Below are positions 1 through 10,700 of a stretch of DNA of 64,000 nucleotides, piece after piece. Positions within the stretch are counted from its first letter, which is position 1. Each line of letters begins with the position of its first letter. Under the pieces are notes generated by a model that was not told where the DNA came from, did no database searches, and saw only the letters and a program-made list of their open reading frames with translations. A program made the translations under genes and the position numbers. Location: NCBI GenBank assembly GCA_977006965.1, contig OZ345357.1, forward strand, positions 2,418,001 through 2,482,000. The letters run 5' to 3'. This DNA is from Phymatolithon calcareum. Its lineage: Eukaryota > Rhodophyta > Florideophyceae > Hapalidiales.

Positions 1-104
1 AACAGCGCTGTCTGTGCTGTGCAGCACGGACCGTCGCGTCCTGTGGGTCACAAAGGTTCGTCGACATCGTGTGTGCCAAGGGATTCTTCGTGTCGCTCAA
101 CACA

Positions 105-680
105 ATGGTCGGTTACACAAGGATGCGCGTAGTGAAACTTCCCCCCTCCCCTCCGCCAACCCCGCCCTCCTCCCTCCCGGACCAGGGCGGACCACTCGCC
201 TCCTCCTTCGCGCCGGCGGGACCTTCGGCACGCCCTGTTCGCCCCCGTCGTCCGCTGCGCGTCGTGCGTGCCTACCCTCTCACACAGACGCCCACCTCAC
301 CGGGACCCTATCCGCGAGACTGCACCGGCATGTTTGCCTGGGAGCGTGCAGAGCGTCTCGCCGAGGCTGCAGCCGCGGCACCGATTCCGTCGGCCACCTC
401 CGAATCCGACCCGGAAGCCGTGCAACGTCGCCGCACACTGGCCGCGACTGCACCCTTGGATGCGCCCGGTGCTCGTGCGGCCAGTGCACCGATCCGTATT
501 CCGCTCGGACGTGCACGTGAACGTGATGTGTTTGGAGGCAGTGCGTCATTCTATGTCGGCAGTCCTCCTCCGGCGCACTTCTTACGCTCATCTGTATTTC
601 CAGCTGCTCGTGCGTCGCTGCCTCGCTCGTTCTCGTTCTCGTCTAGTGATAGTGTTGGACGTGTGGGCAGTCTTGTGTAA
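105..680 (+). CDS. Uncharacterised Ala/Ser/Pro-rich ORF
   Basis: Open frame of 191 codons from the first ATG at 105; the frame is open further upstream but only from a GTG. The first third is Pro/Arg-rich, the middle is Ala-rich (a run of five Ala), and the C-terminal 60 residues are Ser-rich with an aromatic patch (SASFYVGSPPP) and a basic/serine tail. No domain is recognised. The segment is much GC-richer than the DNA that follows, and two other frames are also open here, so GC-driven chance openness is a real alternative. The Ser/Pro bias could suit a disordered regulatory protein. No transmembrane segment or signal peptide is evident. I see it as a possible gene only. Confidence 0.3.
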   Translation: MVGYTRMRVVKLPPSPPPTPPSSLPDQGGPLASSFAPAGPSARPVRPRRPLRVVRAYPLTQTPTSPGPYPRDCTGMFAWERAERLAEAAAAAPIPSATSESDPEAVQRRRTLAATAPLDAPGARAASAPIRIPLGRARERDVFGGSASFYVGSPPPAHFLRSSVFPAARASLPRSFSFSSSDSVGRVGSLV

Positions 681-720
681 CTCAACTTGTGGTCGATTGC
701 GATCGCGCTCTGCACCGTAG

Positions 721-3123
721 ATTAGGCAGCAGGACAAAGTAGCATAGATGGTTTGTGCGTCGGGTGTCTGGATTTGGACTTCTTGGGGTGCTGGCTGTGG
801 AAGGTGGAGCTTGCAAACAATACTATTGTATTAGAAAACTAAACTATTTGTGACTATAGCACTTGGTCTTTTCACGTTGTGGCGTAACATAGTTGATGTG
901 GTATTGGCGTTTCGGATAAAGTTGCAGTCCTGTTGAGGGCGCGAAAGTGATGGAAAGTGCAAGTTTGGGGACGCACATTGTAGATCGCGAAGGGCCATCC
1001 GTGCTCATGCGGAAGCCACACTGGGAAGGTGGGCGGCGAAGGGCTCGGTTCAGGCGTGCTGGAACGAAACAACAAACAGCTGCCGCGGCGACGCGAAGGT
1101 CGCGGTTTGAGACGCGATTCGCTGTTTCTCAAAATAAGTCGCTTAGGTCATACTAACAGGAACCAAGCATCATCAATCAGACTGGTGTTACGCGCAGAAT
1201 CGTGATGAACTGATTATAATCAAAAGAAAATAGATCGAGGAGTTTATCGATTTATTTTTGGATAAATCGTGAAATGTTGGAATATGTAAGAAATACATTG
1301 TTACGATTGGATATGTTTTATGATAAGAGCGAAAATATTTAAAAGATATTGCTGTGTTGCAATATTTATATCAAAAGTGGGATTTTCATTTGCTTCAAAG
1401 ATTCATCAAAGTCATCAATATATCTTGTAGTCTCGAGGCCTTCGATCGTAGAAGGAACCGACGAAAAGCACATAGCATCGCCATCGTATGCACGTCATGT
1501 CGCTCAGCACGTGCTCCGTCCGCCTGTCCAATTGAACGAGCCGGTGCCACGGATACAATGGACACCGCATTCGTCGCAAGCACAGCCGCCTCTTTGCTCC
1601 GCTCGACTATACGCTGTGCGGTGATCCTGCCCCATGTAAGCCACGCCCAGCATTGCAGCGGACATGATGATGCTCGGCCATGTGCGTGAGCGCAGTAAAT
1701 CCGATGAGGCTACATGCAAATGTCCGAATTACACGCCGATTATTTGCGAGTGCTTCACGTGGTGAAGGTGGCCATTGTTGCTGATTGCGGCCCGTGCAGG
1801 AGGACAAGCAAATCGGAAACTTGATGATCTTGATAAGAACGTTATGCATTTCTAGCCGGTCCACAATGAAGATCACCGCTTGTTTTTGACGTTCACTGAG
1901 ATGTCCCTGCTTTTCAATGATTTAAAGGAAGGAAAGGAAGAAATCTGTCCAGCATGCATCTACTACGCTACGCTTCCGTGCTGCAATCTCGCGTTCGCAT
2001 CGGCCCATCGTGTGGCCGATGCATGCCTTTGCAGGGGACACCGCATCTGTCAGTCACCTCGCAAGATGCGTCCGCGCATCTCCCCTGCCTTCGGCATATC
2101 CACTTAGCCCTTGCTTCGACCGTCCTACTTCACCAAATTAACTTACCGCTCGTGCCCAGTATCACAACCGGTTCGGTTAACCGAAGGTGTCTCTCTCCCC
2201 TTCGTTCTTCAAACCAGTATGATTATCTTCGATCCTACGTGTTGCATAGTCCCATGAAACCGGTTGAAGAAACAATGCTAACGCTCATGTCCTGACAATC
2301 TGCCCGTAACACCGTGTCCAGTACGCATCGTATATGAGAAAAGGTGCATTGCTGAATGCGTCTTTCGTTGTCGAAACAATATTCGTGCCATCATCGTGTC
2401 TTGTGTGCCCTGTCAGCTCGTGCATCTCGCACAAAGTCGCAGGACATTTTCAACCCATCTCGTGCCGCAGAAAGGCTCGCTGCTTAGAGCTGTTGTGGGT
2501 CGCTGTTGTAAATACAGCGTGTCTTCGCAAAATACGGTGGCACAACAGCCCGCGCTTCTGAACACTGTCCCGATATGAAAACGCTTCGTGCCGCCCATAA
2601 TAATACCTTCTCAGACAGGACCCGGCATATTTCTTTCTCCGCATAAAAAATCCTGGGTCCTGGTTGGCGAAGCGGAGAGGGAAAGAACCCCAGTGGGCCA
2701 GCGGTATACGTAATCGCGACCGCTGGCAATTGAGGTAGAATCCTTGCTTTTGACATGCTGGCTCTGAATTTAATCTCCATTTCTACAGTTGGGCAGTGCT
2801 TTGAGTGTTCGTTTGCTAAAACGGCTGCCAGCGGCATTTCGAAAAGCAGCTTCTGTGTCCTTGGAAAGAACGTAGTAATTGGGGACGCGGCCATGTGAAA
2901 TTGTTAATTGCTGAGGGTGAGAACTAAAGTCGCACTAAATAGAGCAAGTTTGAGTCCAGTCTCTCTCGATTAACTTTTTAGAAAAGGTTAATTAGTTTTA
3001 CTGGGAATAACATTCTTCTCGACTAAACTGAATTCCGTTGACGAACTTTTATCTGGGGAAATGACATAATGAGCTCATAAGTCTGTTGCTCAAGTTACGG
3101 AGCAGGATTAACGTGTCATCATA
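721..3123. other. Intergenic, no supported gene
   Basis: Only short ORFs (under about 140 codons), overlapping on both strands without recognisable motifs. No repeat family shared with the rest of the window was noticed. Confidence 0.5.
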
Positions 3124-3192
3124 AAGTTAACGAGGACCTGCACCATGCAGTCATGATGATCATGACTGCATGATGCAGGTCCTCGTTAACTT
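3124..3192. repeat. 69-bp near-perfect palindrome
   Basis: Arms of 34 bp (3124-3157 and 3159-3192) around a single base at 3158, with one mismatch (3143/3173, a transition). The sequence is unique in the window. Transcribed from either strand it would form a perfect-looking hairpin with almost no loop. It lies in gene-free DNA and belongs to a recurring class of tight palindromes seen across this window. Confidence 0.9.
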
Positions 3193-3847
3193 CTAGTGCA
3201 GTGCTGTCAACCTCACGAGACTTACTGCACAGGTCTTGCTCAATTCACATCCCCTATGGCCACGATCTACTACAGAAGTTCGTTTCCGACAGGACGCTCC
3301 GTATTTGGACGCACTGCATGTAGGCCCGCACGTCAATCGATCTTCAAAATAATTCTGCTTACCGATATGTAAATTATTTTTATTTAGAATTGCGGCACAT
3401 CGTGCACGAGGGAAATTCATTGCGCCCGTAAGCCAGACTGAAAACCGTCATCACAAGCAATACTATTGGATAAAAGGAGCGCGATCTTCTTTCTCTACGT
3501 TCAATGGCTACGAACCCATTCCCTCTTTGCAAAAGTTGCATTGGAAAGTGCGATGCATCGCACGATCTATGGGTCAATATATTTCCAGTAAAGACTATCA
3601 TTAGCCAGCTACGTTGTTTCATCAATAAACGCGTTTGTCACCTCACAGGCACAGTATCGGGTATCCGGGAGCCTCTCTAGGAGATGACATTGACGGTTTT
3701 TCATTATGCAGCTGTTATCGATTTCGGCAGAGGAGTGCTCGACTAGTGAAAATTTGCTTACTATTGGTAGAGTTGGCACCAAAACGGTAGAGGAAATTTG
3801 GGATGAGAAATCGCTCGAAGTACTCAAATTCGTGAACAATGAGGGGC
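3193..3847. other. Intergenic, no supported gene
   Basis: Short ORFs only. The 3' end of this stretch (3848-3859) is the left copy of a target-site duplication bounding the next retroelement. Confidence 0.4.
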
Positions 3848-3859
3848 TGTTTGGAAACA

Positions 3860-4334
3860 AGATCTTGCATCCATGGTCTTTCAATTCGAACGATCATGGA
3901 GCCGCCCGGTCGCTGCGGACGGCCTCTCCGCCAAGGAGAGCTGCAGGCGGAGAAGACGCCAAGAAGCACTCTCAAGTGATGCACTCAAAATCGGAAAAAC
4001 TAAACGGTACCGTATCGAAGATGCTGGCCGTGATGACGAAAAGGACGATAGCCGAAGAAGCAAGAGAGCCCTCACTGGGGGTGATACAATGGATTAAGGA
4101 CCGTCGCTGGGGATGGCTAGGACATGTTCTACGCATGGATGAGAACAGGCTCGTCCGCAGGATACTGCTACAATGCGTACCCAGAACATATGCTTCTCTC
4201 CTTGGCGATATCCCAAACCAAGGTATCGAATCGTCCATAAAAGACGCTTCCAACCACAACAAGTGGAGTCGCATGAAGCCTTCTAGACGTGCTAGCCTCT
4301 TAGGGAAATAAAGCAATCATCATCATCATCATCA
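3860..4334 (+). mobile_element. 5'-truncated non-LTR retrotransposon (LINE C), 3' end
   Basis: The reading frame that stops at 4311 encodes the classic LINE tail after the reverse transcriptase: WGWLGHVLRMDENRL, then LVRRILLQC and a short basic terminus. It is followed by an (ATC)n tract (4315-4334). The element is flanked by the 12-bp direct repeat TGTTTGGAAACA at 3848-3859 and 4335-4346, which I read as a target-site duplication, so only the last 475 bp of the element were inserted. The ORF is open upstream of the junction by chance. Related fragments occur at 18170-19109 and 42063-42254. The reverse transcriptase core itself is absent. Confidence 0.8.
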
Positions 4335-4346
4335 TGTTTGGAAACA

Positions 4347-4970
4347 TCCCCAGGCAATAACTTTAAGTTAGCGTTTTCTGCAATAAAAGAAAGAAAGAAA
4401 TTCTGCTTCAATTGTTGCCAAAGTCAGAGCTGGGAGTACCAAGACCCTTGGAGGAAAATTTTCTTCTCTTATATCTGCCGACGTACTACAGCACGCCGAA
4501 AATTAAGATAGACGATGAGTCAACAACGGCATCCAAAGCACATCTCAAGGAAGAAATGCCTCCCCTTAAATACAGCTCGAATCAAGACCTCTCGAAGCAA
4601 CGTTCCACCACCACCATCCGTTCCCCAACTACCAACGGCCAGACGAGAACGTCAACCATGACCTTCCGGTCAGTTCTCTTCCTTTTGTTTGTGTTCAAGT
4701 TTTTGAGTCAAGGTTGATTCGAACAACCAACTTTACGCTTATCAAGTTAGGAAAGCACACTATAATTTTAAAGACCCTATGCCCTATAGTCGAGCCCATA
4801 GCCTTATTCGCAATATGGAGCAAAGGCATTGTATCGACATGTGCTCTCGCCACCTGTTCCTTAATGCGAACATGTGCCTAGATTCGAGCAATGATTTGGT
4901 TTCGTAAACCTAATGTTCGGTTTTCCCGGACGGTTGTGTTGCGTCATGGGCATAACTCAAACCACCTGTG
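4347..4970. other. Intergenic; isolated SINE-like tail
   Basis: No gene is supported. At 4378-4400 the motif CTGCAATAAAAGAAAGAAAG matches the 3' end of the SINE at 4971-5258, so a very short 5'-truncated copy may lie here. Confidence 0.4.
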
Positions 4971-5258
4971 GCATAGTAGTGGTAAAACTGCCTCTGCGCA
5001 CCTGTGCGCATATTTCGGTATGATACAGGGAGGAACGTTGAGGTCGCCGGTTCGAAGTCGTGTCACAAGCAAGAATTGAATTAAGTTCCGCGAAGGGCAC
5101 ACGGATATCGCTGTGTAGTCGTGTGCCGCAGTACTCGCGGAAAGCAGTTTCGCGAGTACCCAGATTGAATCCCGTCCAGGAGCATCTTAGAGGCCCCTTA
5201 GATGTTGAGTAAAGTACACTATTTGTAGCTCAGCTATCCTGCAATAAAAGAAAGAAAC
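4971..5258 (+). mobile_element. tRNA-derived SINE, copy 1
   Basis: The head resembles a tRNA: an A-box-like segment (CATAGTAGTGGTAAAACTG, 4972-4990) and a B-box-like segment (GCCGGTTCGAAGTCG, 5046-5060) mark an internal RNA polymerase III promoter. The body ends in GCAATAAAAGAAAGAAA. A 10-bp direct repeat, ACCACCTGTG at 4961-4970 and ACCGCCTGTG at 5259-5268 (one mismatch), fits a target-site duplication. A second copy lies on the minus strand at 50661-50957 and shares the head (CTCTGCGCACCTGTGCGCA) and a body motif (GAGGCCCCTTAGATGT). Not a functional tRNA: no acceptor stem pairs and the anticodon arm is not conserved. Confidence 0.75.
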
Positions 5259-5539
5259 ACCGCCTGTGAAAACAGTCTACCGTCACGTCAAGCTCAACGC
5301 TCCCTATCGACATTGGATCTCCTCATTAAACCTCTAGGTACAGAAAAGGGTAAAAGAGGGTAGCCCCGACAATGGGGCTCAAATTTGAACGGAATTTTTC
5401 TAAAAATTTCTCCTGCCGTTTCAACTCTGAACCTACACTGCACGAGCACTTCACTTCGTAGCTTTCAACGCCGACTAATCCCATTTCATCCTTGATAAAT
5501 TTCACGCTTCCCCTACCAAGCGGCACTGCCCTGGCAAGA

Positions 5540-6091
5540 ATGTCATCCCCACGCTTTTTCCGAAAAGCAAACAAGAACCACTTCCGCACTGCAGATGAAA
5601 AAGCAACCAACGAGGTGCAACATCGCACCCAGCCGGTGAGCCTTTTCACGGGACCACGGCCCCAGCTTCATCTTCTGGCAAGCTCGTTCGAAGAGGGCGA
5701 GACGTTCGACTCTATAAAACTGCTCCTTGAGAACCTGCTTCGACACGCTGAGTATCATCATTACCATTTTGTCGTCCTCCAAAACTCGGACAACTTTTTC
5801 AAAGCTGTTTGCAGCTCGTACAACAAGGATCTCGGAGACCGATGCGAGCAGTGCACCTTCCGGCTCCATGCCTTCAGAATCCAGGGAGGCAAGTACAAGA
5901 TCATGCTCTGGATCTCACAGCACACATGCAACGTATCTACTCGTTTGCAGCACTCCCATACCACGGATGCCCTCACCAACGATCTCATCAAGCACACCTT
6001 CGGTGACGATGACGTCTTTCCAAAAGCTATTGGGAGTTCTTCAAAGATCCATCGTGCCTCGGCTTCGAATATGCACCGAACCTCTCAGTAG
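5540..6091 (+). pseudogene. Mutator-like transposase N-terminal fragment
   Basis: A 183-codon frame from the ATG at 5540. The segment CEQCTFRLHAFRIQGGKY followed about 15 residues later by HTC reproduces the C-x2-C...H-x-C zinc-binding module at the N-terminus of MULE (MuDR-type) transposases and related FLYWCH/WRKY-GCM1 domains, which bind terminal inverted repeats. No DDE catalytic core follows, and a frame stop is reached at 6091, just before an AAG-repeat tract (6094-6107). No terminal inverted repeats were found, so this is most likely a truncated or captured piece. Family assignment is from motif memory only. Confidence 0.45.
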
Positions 6092-6107
6092 GTTAAGAAG
6101 AAGAAGA

Positions 6108-6555
6108 AAGTAGATTTTTCATATAGAAGTTGCCAACGCATCTGCTGACGCTTGGGGCAAATTTTCGAGTGATAAGAACATTTGGCTGGATTCTGTTTGA
6201 GGAAAAGTTTGTCATGGAGGGTGTTCCACGGTTCAGTAGTCTGCAAAAACCCACCTCTGGTCCCCTGAGGAGCTCTCAGTGGGTTAACCACCGAATTCGA
6301 TTCGTGGTTTTTCGCATAAACGTGAATTGCGTACAGTGTAAGGAGCACGCAATTGACGCGGGAGCATGTATTTTGCTTACGCGTCTAGTGAGTTTGGTTG
6401 GGCTGTATACCCCAAGGTTGTTTTTCCATCACGTAATAAAAAGCTGGGTCATCTCCTCATCTCTTTCAAGAAACAAAAATAATTTATTCGAAAAAGGCCA
6501 GTCAACAAGAATCCACCTCACTCCGTGTGAATTCTTGTCACTCCATACAACATAA
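6108..6555. other. 3' flank of ApbE fusion gene
   Basis: No gene supported. It includes the presumed 3' untranslated region of the minus-strand gene that stops at 6556. Confidence 0.4.
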
Positions 6556-8862
6556 CTAGCAATATTTCCTCCTGTGCCACAGCAAGGGTGCCACAGAATC
6601 TGTCGAACATGCAGATCCGCTCAGTTCAGCCAAAACTATCGCATGATCCTCCACAGTCTCAACAAGCTTCACAACACCCTTGAGGACGCACACGGACGCA
6701 TCATCAAGTGCCTTCTTCATGCTTCGCTCGATTAGACAATTGCTAGCATAAGTTTTCGCAAATGTTTCTTTTCCGCTCGCGAGGCAGTATACGATAACCG
6801 TACTGCCCTGACCAGCGAATGCCGCAAAGAAAGTGCTCGTATGCATAACATTGAAGCAAAACAAGTTTGTCGCATGGTCCGAGATCGCCAGCGACGTTGC
6901 GGTGAGTCCAAATTGCGACCCGTCCGCTGACTCCGTGCTGATTACACACACAGTGGATGGCAACTCTGAGAACGCCTCTTTAGCCTGCTCCACCACAGAT
7001 CGGTACACGAAATCGTCTCGCATCACAGAGTGTTGCAAATTGACCGTACGCGGTGCACCGCTACCCAGGGAGAACGACACGATCTCACTATCACCCTGAA
7101 AAGCCTCGATGATCCTTGCAATGACGAGTGAAATGCCGTCATAGCTGAACACATCCGTGATGTGCAGTGAGAATTGCACACTATTATACTCAGGCTTTCC
7201 GAATTGTTCCCCACCGAGATACGCAAAGTGCAGACTCTCCGGTGGGTCTCCCCGAAGCCCAGGGACTGTAGAGAACACGAGTATAGTATCACTGAGCTTA
7301 CCGGGAATGATAAAACTAACCTTTGCATCCGGCTTCATGGAACATGGCGTTAGAGCATCAATGTCAATGAAACCCGAACTCCACGTCAGGCGGCCCGGGA
7401 CTCGCACAATCGCCTGTTGGATCTTAGCAAGATCATCGGCGGAAGTCATTTCATACTGTATTGATTCCGAAGAGTGGCTGTCCTCCGAAACCGTACTGCT
7501 CGACGTTCGCGAGAATTCCGGCGTGCAATATATCGCGCTATTTCCATCCGCACTACGTCCAATGACGCAGTATCCAAACACCCGTCCCGGCCTTCGTTCA
7601 ATGACGCGGTCGAGAAATGCAGCCGCGGCCTCAGGGCCATCGAAGGTCATTGCCGCAGTGGCGAGTCCATCCGCGATGGCACAAGTCGATGCCAGCACGG
7701 AGACTGAGCCAGTGGAGCGAATGCTTGCCTTCATGGCGGTGAGATCCTCGGCACGCATGATATGGTGATAACCAAACTTTTGTATTTGGAAATAATCTCC
7801 AGACGTCGCCAACGCTACGCCGTCACAGCGACCAAGTCTGGTGCCGGCCTTTGCGCCGTCGGCATGCTCGAGGTTGATAATGTAGCCGATGTCCTTGTCT
7901 GTAAGTACGGTGTTGAGCGTTTGGCTTTTCCAATGGTCAAACAATCGCGGTAATGGTGGAGGTTTCATGATGGCGGTTCGCCAGGCGCGACCGGAGGGGT
8001 GTCGACCAACGGCGCGGATGTCACCTGCCCAATCAACATAGAAGTTTTCATAACCGGCTCGATGCAGACTGGCAACGATGAGATCGATGCAAAAACCTTT
8101 AGACATGCCGTCTAGATCGACGATGGTATTGGCATTGACCTTCGTAAGGATATTTCCATCGCGCTTGACCTTCTTCCGCCAGCCCATGGCGAAACGAAAT
8201 CGACTAATCTCGGCTGGAAGTGGCGGTCTACCGGCATCCGTTAAGGCCTCGAGAAATGCAAGCTTGAGGACGCCGCTCGTGGGGTCGAAACGACCGTCCG
8301 TGACATCGTAAAGATCGTCGACGACATCAAAAATATCTGCAAGATGCTTTGAAATTTCAAGCGGTTTCTCCGGTTTCAGGTTGTTTACCTGGGAAATCTC
8401 ACTGATTTCCGACCATCCGTTTGCAACGGAATGGATGAGGTCGAAGACATCGTGGATAATCTTTCGCAAACAGCCCTCCCGATCCGGGTTGTCCGACACA
8501 ATGACGGTGTAGTGCAGGGACATGACGATGTCGGACACAGCAAGCACATTATGGTTGGGGTCATAACCCATTGGCGGGGCGAACGAGTCATCGAGCGGAT
8601 GACAGGCACCTGGAATTGGCGGTGCATCATGCACAGCCTGTTCGTATTGTAACAGTGGACGGGAACGACCTGTGAGTAGACCGTGAAATGCAGGTTTGTC
8701 TGAAGAGCCGCTGACAAGACTGGCGACGCCCTGAGTCTCGTAGACGTTGGACGCCTGAGCTACGGGGACGGGCTTGGATGACTTTGGACGCGAATGTGGA
8801 GCCGGCTTCGCGGGATTGTCTGGGAGGATTTCCTCGGCGTCTTGCGAGGTGACGCAACCCAT
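6556..8862 (-). CDS. FAD:protein FMN transferase (ApbE) - flavin reductase fusion, lipid-anchored N-terminus
   Basis: Single-exon 768-residue protein, ATG at 8862. Residues about 85-435 form an ApbE (FAD:protein FMN transferase) domain: DLDGMSKGFCID near 248, YVDWAGDIRAVGRHP near 275-290, ATSGDYFQ, and CAIADGLATAAM near 391-404, matching the FAD/Mg-binding motifs. ApbE enzymes attach FMN covalently to a Thr/Ser of partner flavoproteins. Residues about 620-768 match the FMN-binding flavin reductase-like fold and end in PLLWHRRKYC. The middle (about 450-600) is unassigned. The protein starts MGCVTSQDAEE: Gly2 and Cys3 fit N-myristoylation plus palmitoylation, which predicts attachment to a membrane rather than a plastid or secreted location. 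It may flavinylate itself or a membrane reductase; that is inference. The domain calls are firm, the substrate is unknown. Confidence 0.85.
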   Translation of the reverse strand: MGCVTSQDAEEILPDNPAKPAPHSRPKSSKPVPVAQASNVYETQGVASLVSGSSDKPAFHGLLTGRSRPLLQYEQAVHDAPPIPGACHPLDDSFAPPMGYDPNHNVLAVSDIVMSLHYTVIVSDNPDREGCLRKIIHDVFDLIHSVANGWSEISEISQVNNLKPEKPLEISKHLADIFDVVDDLYDVTDGRFDPTSGVLKLAFLEALTDAGRPPLPAEISRFRFAMGWRKKVKRDGNILTKVNANTIVDLDGMSKGFCIDLIVASLHRAGYENFYVDWAGDIRAVGRHPSGRAWRTAIMKPPPLPRLFDHWKSQTLNTVLTDKDIGYIINLEHADGAKAGTRLGRCDGVALATSGDYFQIQKFGYHHIMRAEDLTAMKASIRSTGSVSVLASTCAIADGLATAAMTFDGPEAAAAFLDRVIERRPGRVFGYCVIGRSADGNSAIYCTPEFSRTSSSTVSEDSHSSESIQYEMTSADDLAKIQQAIVRVPGRLTWSSGFIDIDALTPCSMKPDAKVSFIIPGKLSDTILVFSTVPGLRGDPPESLHFAYLGGEQFGKPEYNSVQFSLHITDVFSYDGISLVIARIIEAFQGDSEIVSFSLGSGAPRTVNLQHSVMRDDFVYRSVVEQAKEAFSELPSTVCVISTESADGSQFGLTATSLAISDHATNLFCFNVMHTSTFFAAFAGQGSTVIVYCLASGKETFAKTYASNCLIERSMKKALDDASVCVLKGVVKLVETVEDHAIVLAELSGSACSTDSVAPLLWHRRKYC

Positions 8863-9384
8863 GCTGGCGACCTTGGAACAAGGCGCGAGGCAGCAATTTT
8901 GAATGAGGTTGGAAATTCAGCACGGGTCCTAAAAAGACCTCTTTACTTCCGCGACAAACGACTGAGGACGAATGCGTGCGTGAGGCACGCACAACGGACA
9001 GAAGTTACGCCATGTACAGCAGCGAAGGTATCGTGTGTGGTATGATACATGCGGAGACTGTAAAGTGCGGAAAACGCAGCCGATGCAGCCGTTTGTCCCT
9101 GACAGGGAGATCAGGTAGGAATCTTGCGTACAGTACAGTAGTGGAATTGTGGTGTTACTGCACGCAATGGCAGGTGTGAATTTTGCCGCTGCCGATCGAT
9201 GGATCAACCGGTTTGACGGTAATAATGAGGCCACCAAGACAGGATTACCCTCATAGTTGGTCTCCTTGCGGCAGGTTTTCAGCACGAAACCAGCACGACA
9301 GGCCGCAAAAAACTAAAATATCGACTTCAGCAGGTCCCCGGAACTTCAATCTAAAAATAGAAATGATTTTGTCCAATTATATCG

Positions 9385-9418
9385 TACTGTGTGTTCGAAT
9401 GTATTCGAACACATAGTA
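9385..9418. repeat. Tight palindrome, 16-bp arms
   Basis: TACTGTGTGTTCGAAT (9385-9400) and its inverted copy (9403-9418) with a 2-bp spacer and one transition mismatch. Confidence 0.85.
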
Positions 9419-9801
9419 TAGTATTTCCAATACGATTACAACAAGTGCGCAATCCTCGGAAACAAGCTCGTCGACAATCTTGAACTCTGACCTTGATGAG
9501 CATCATGCTCATTATTGGCTGTTGCGAGCATAGAGTTGTACTGTAGCAATATTGGCTAGGACATAGCCTGGGTTTGAAGACTGGGAACGTCCCAAAGGAC
9601 ACGAACGCAATCCGTCGTGTCTTGCGGCAAAGAGAAATTGCGCTCTTTGGGGAGTGTCACCGTGCTCAAGTACGTCAAAATGAATCGAGGAAGAAGGAAT
9701 TGAGATGAGTGGCGGAGGCGAGCAGCCAAATTCGTTTTCAAGGCGGGAATTCCTCGAAGGACTGCAATTGTAGGTTAGCCGTTTGAAATATTCTTACAAG
9801 G

Positions 9802-9823
9802 TCTGCACTTTGTGCAGCTTTGA
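9802..9823 (+). repeat. Dispersed repeat core CTGCACTTTGTGCRGC
   Basis: The same 22-bp core occurs at 41580-41601 inside a SINE-like insertion, and a disrupted inverted copy occurs near 41142-41172. It probably marks the 3' region of a short retroelement family. Confidence 0.5.
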
Positions 9824-10700
9824 CTACAGCACCGTCGAAGTACGGCAGTAATGCCAGTGCAACGGAAGTGATTTTTTGAATTGATCCCGAACTTTGCCAG
9901 ATGGTAAAATGAACGACGGGGTGTAATCACTGGGAGTGTCAAGATAAGGTTGGGTTTATAATGAAAAGGGGTGATCTCTCTCCGATGAGATGATGGGATG
10001 CTCCAGTCTAAGGTGCGATTTAGGATCGCCGTTTAAATAGAGCAGGGGCGAGAAATGCACACCCTGTATAAAGAGGGGGAGCACTAACAGATACTACTCT
10101 AACAATCCCAATTGGTTGGTATGTTCTCCCTGAGAGTGTAAGTGTCCCTCCTTACGCTCGTGCAGCATTGCGTGTCTACAGGGGACACAGAGGCAATCAA
10201 GAGCGCGTGCTGGGCAGGGGGAAAATACGCTGGAAGGAAGGCGTTCGACTGCGATGCCGATGCGCATGCATTGAGCACACATTCGTGATTCCGTACTCCT
10301 TGCGATATCGATACGAACCATATTGTCGGTTTTGGTTTGAGGAAAATTTGAGCTCAGATTAGCGTTTCTTTCACTTTGAGGGACATTTTGTTGATCTAAA
10401 ACAATGCATGTATCCTTCAGCTGCGAAGTCCTGCACAAAGAATCTAGGGAAGTTTAGGGACTCGATAGGTTATCATGAATACATTGTATTGTAGCGGAAG
10501 GATTGACAAAATGACAATACCTGTCAAACCATCAATTGTAAATAAAACGATAAAACCAATGAGCTTCATGTGCTCTGCAGTGCTCACTAAGACTTTCGAC
10601 GTTGCCGAAAGCCTATTCTCACCCTAGTTTCTATGTGACGGGAATTTTTCCCTCAGTTGAGGGCACTTTTCCCTCAATTGGGGGAATAAGAATCAATTTT

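Larger units (their letters stand above)
8863..10623. other. Upstream region of ApbE fusion, no supported gene
   Basis: Contains the promoter side of the ApbE fusion gene (8863 onward, minus strand), a palindrome at 9385-9418 and a dispersed-repeat core at 9802-9823. ORFs are short and overlap without motifs. Confidence 0.4.

Noticed and set aside
268-720. Second and third overlapping ORFs in the first 700 bases
   Set aside because: GC-rich DNA opens several frames at once; none shows domains, so at most the 105-680 frame is considered.
4972-5060. Possible functional tRNA gene
   Set aside because: Only the A- and B-box-like segments are present; stems do not pair, and the unit is repeated with a SINE body and tail.
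7157-7768. 203-codon plus-strand ORF inside the ApbE fusion gene
   Set aside because: It is the antisense shadow of a clearly conserved protein-coding frame.
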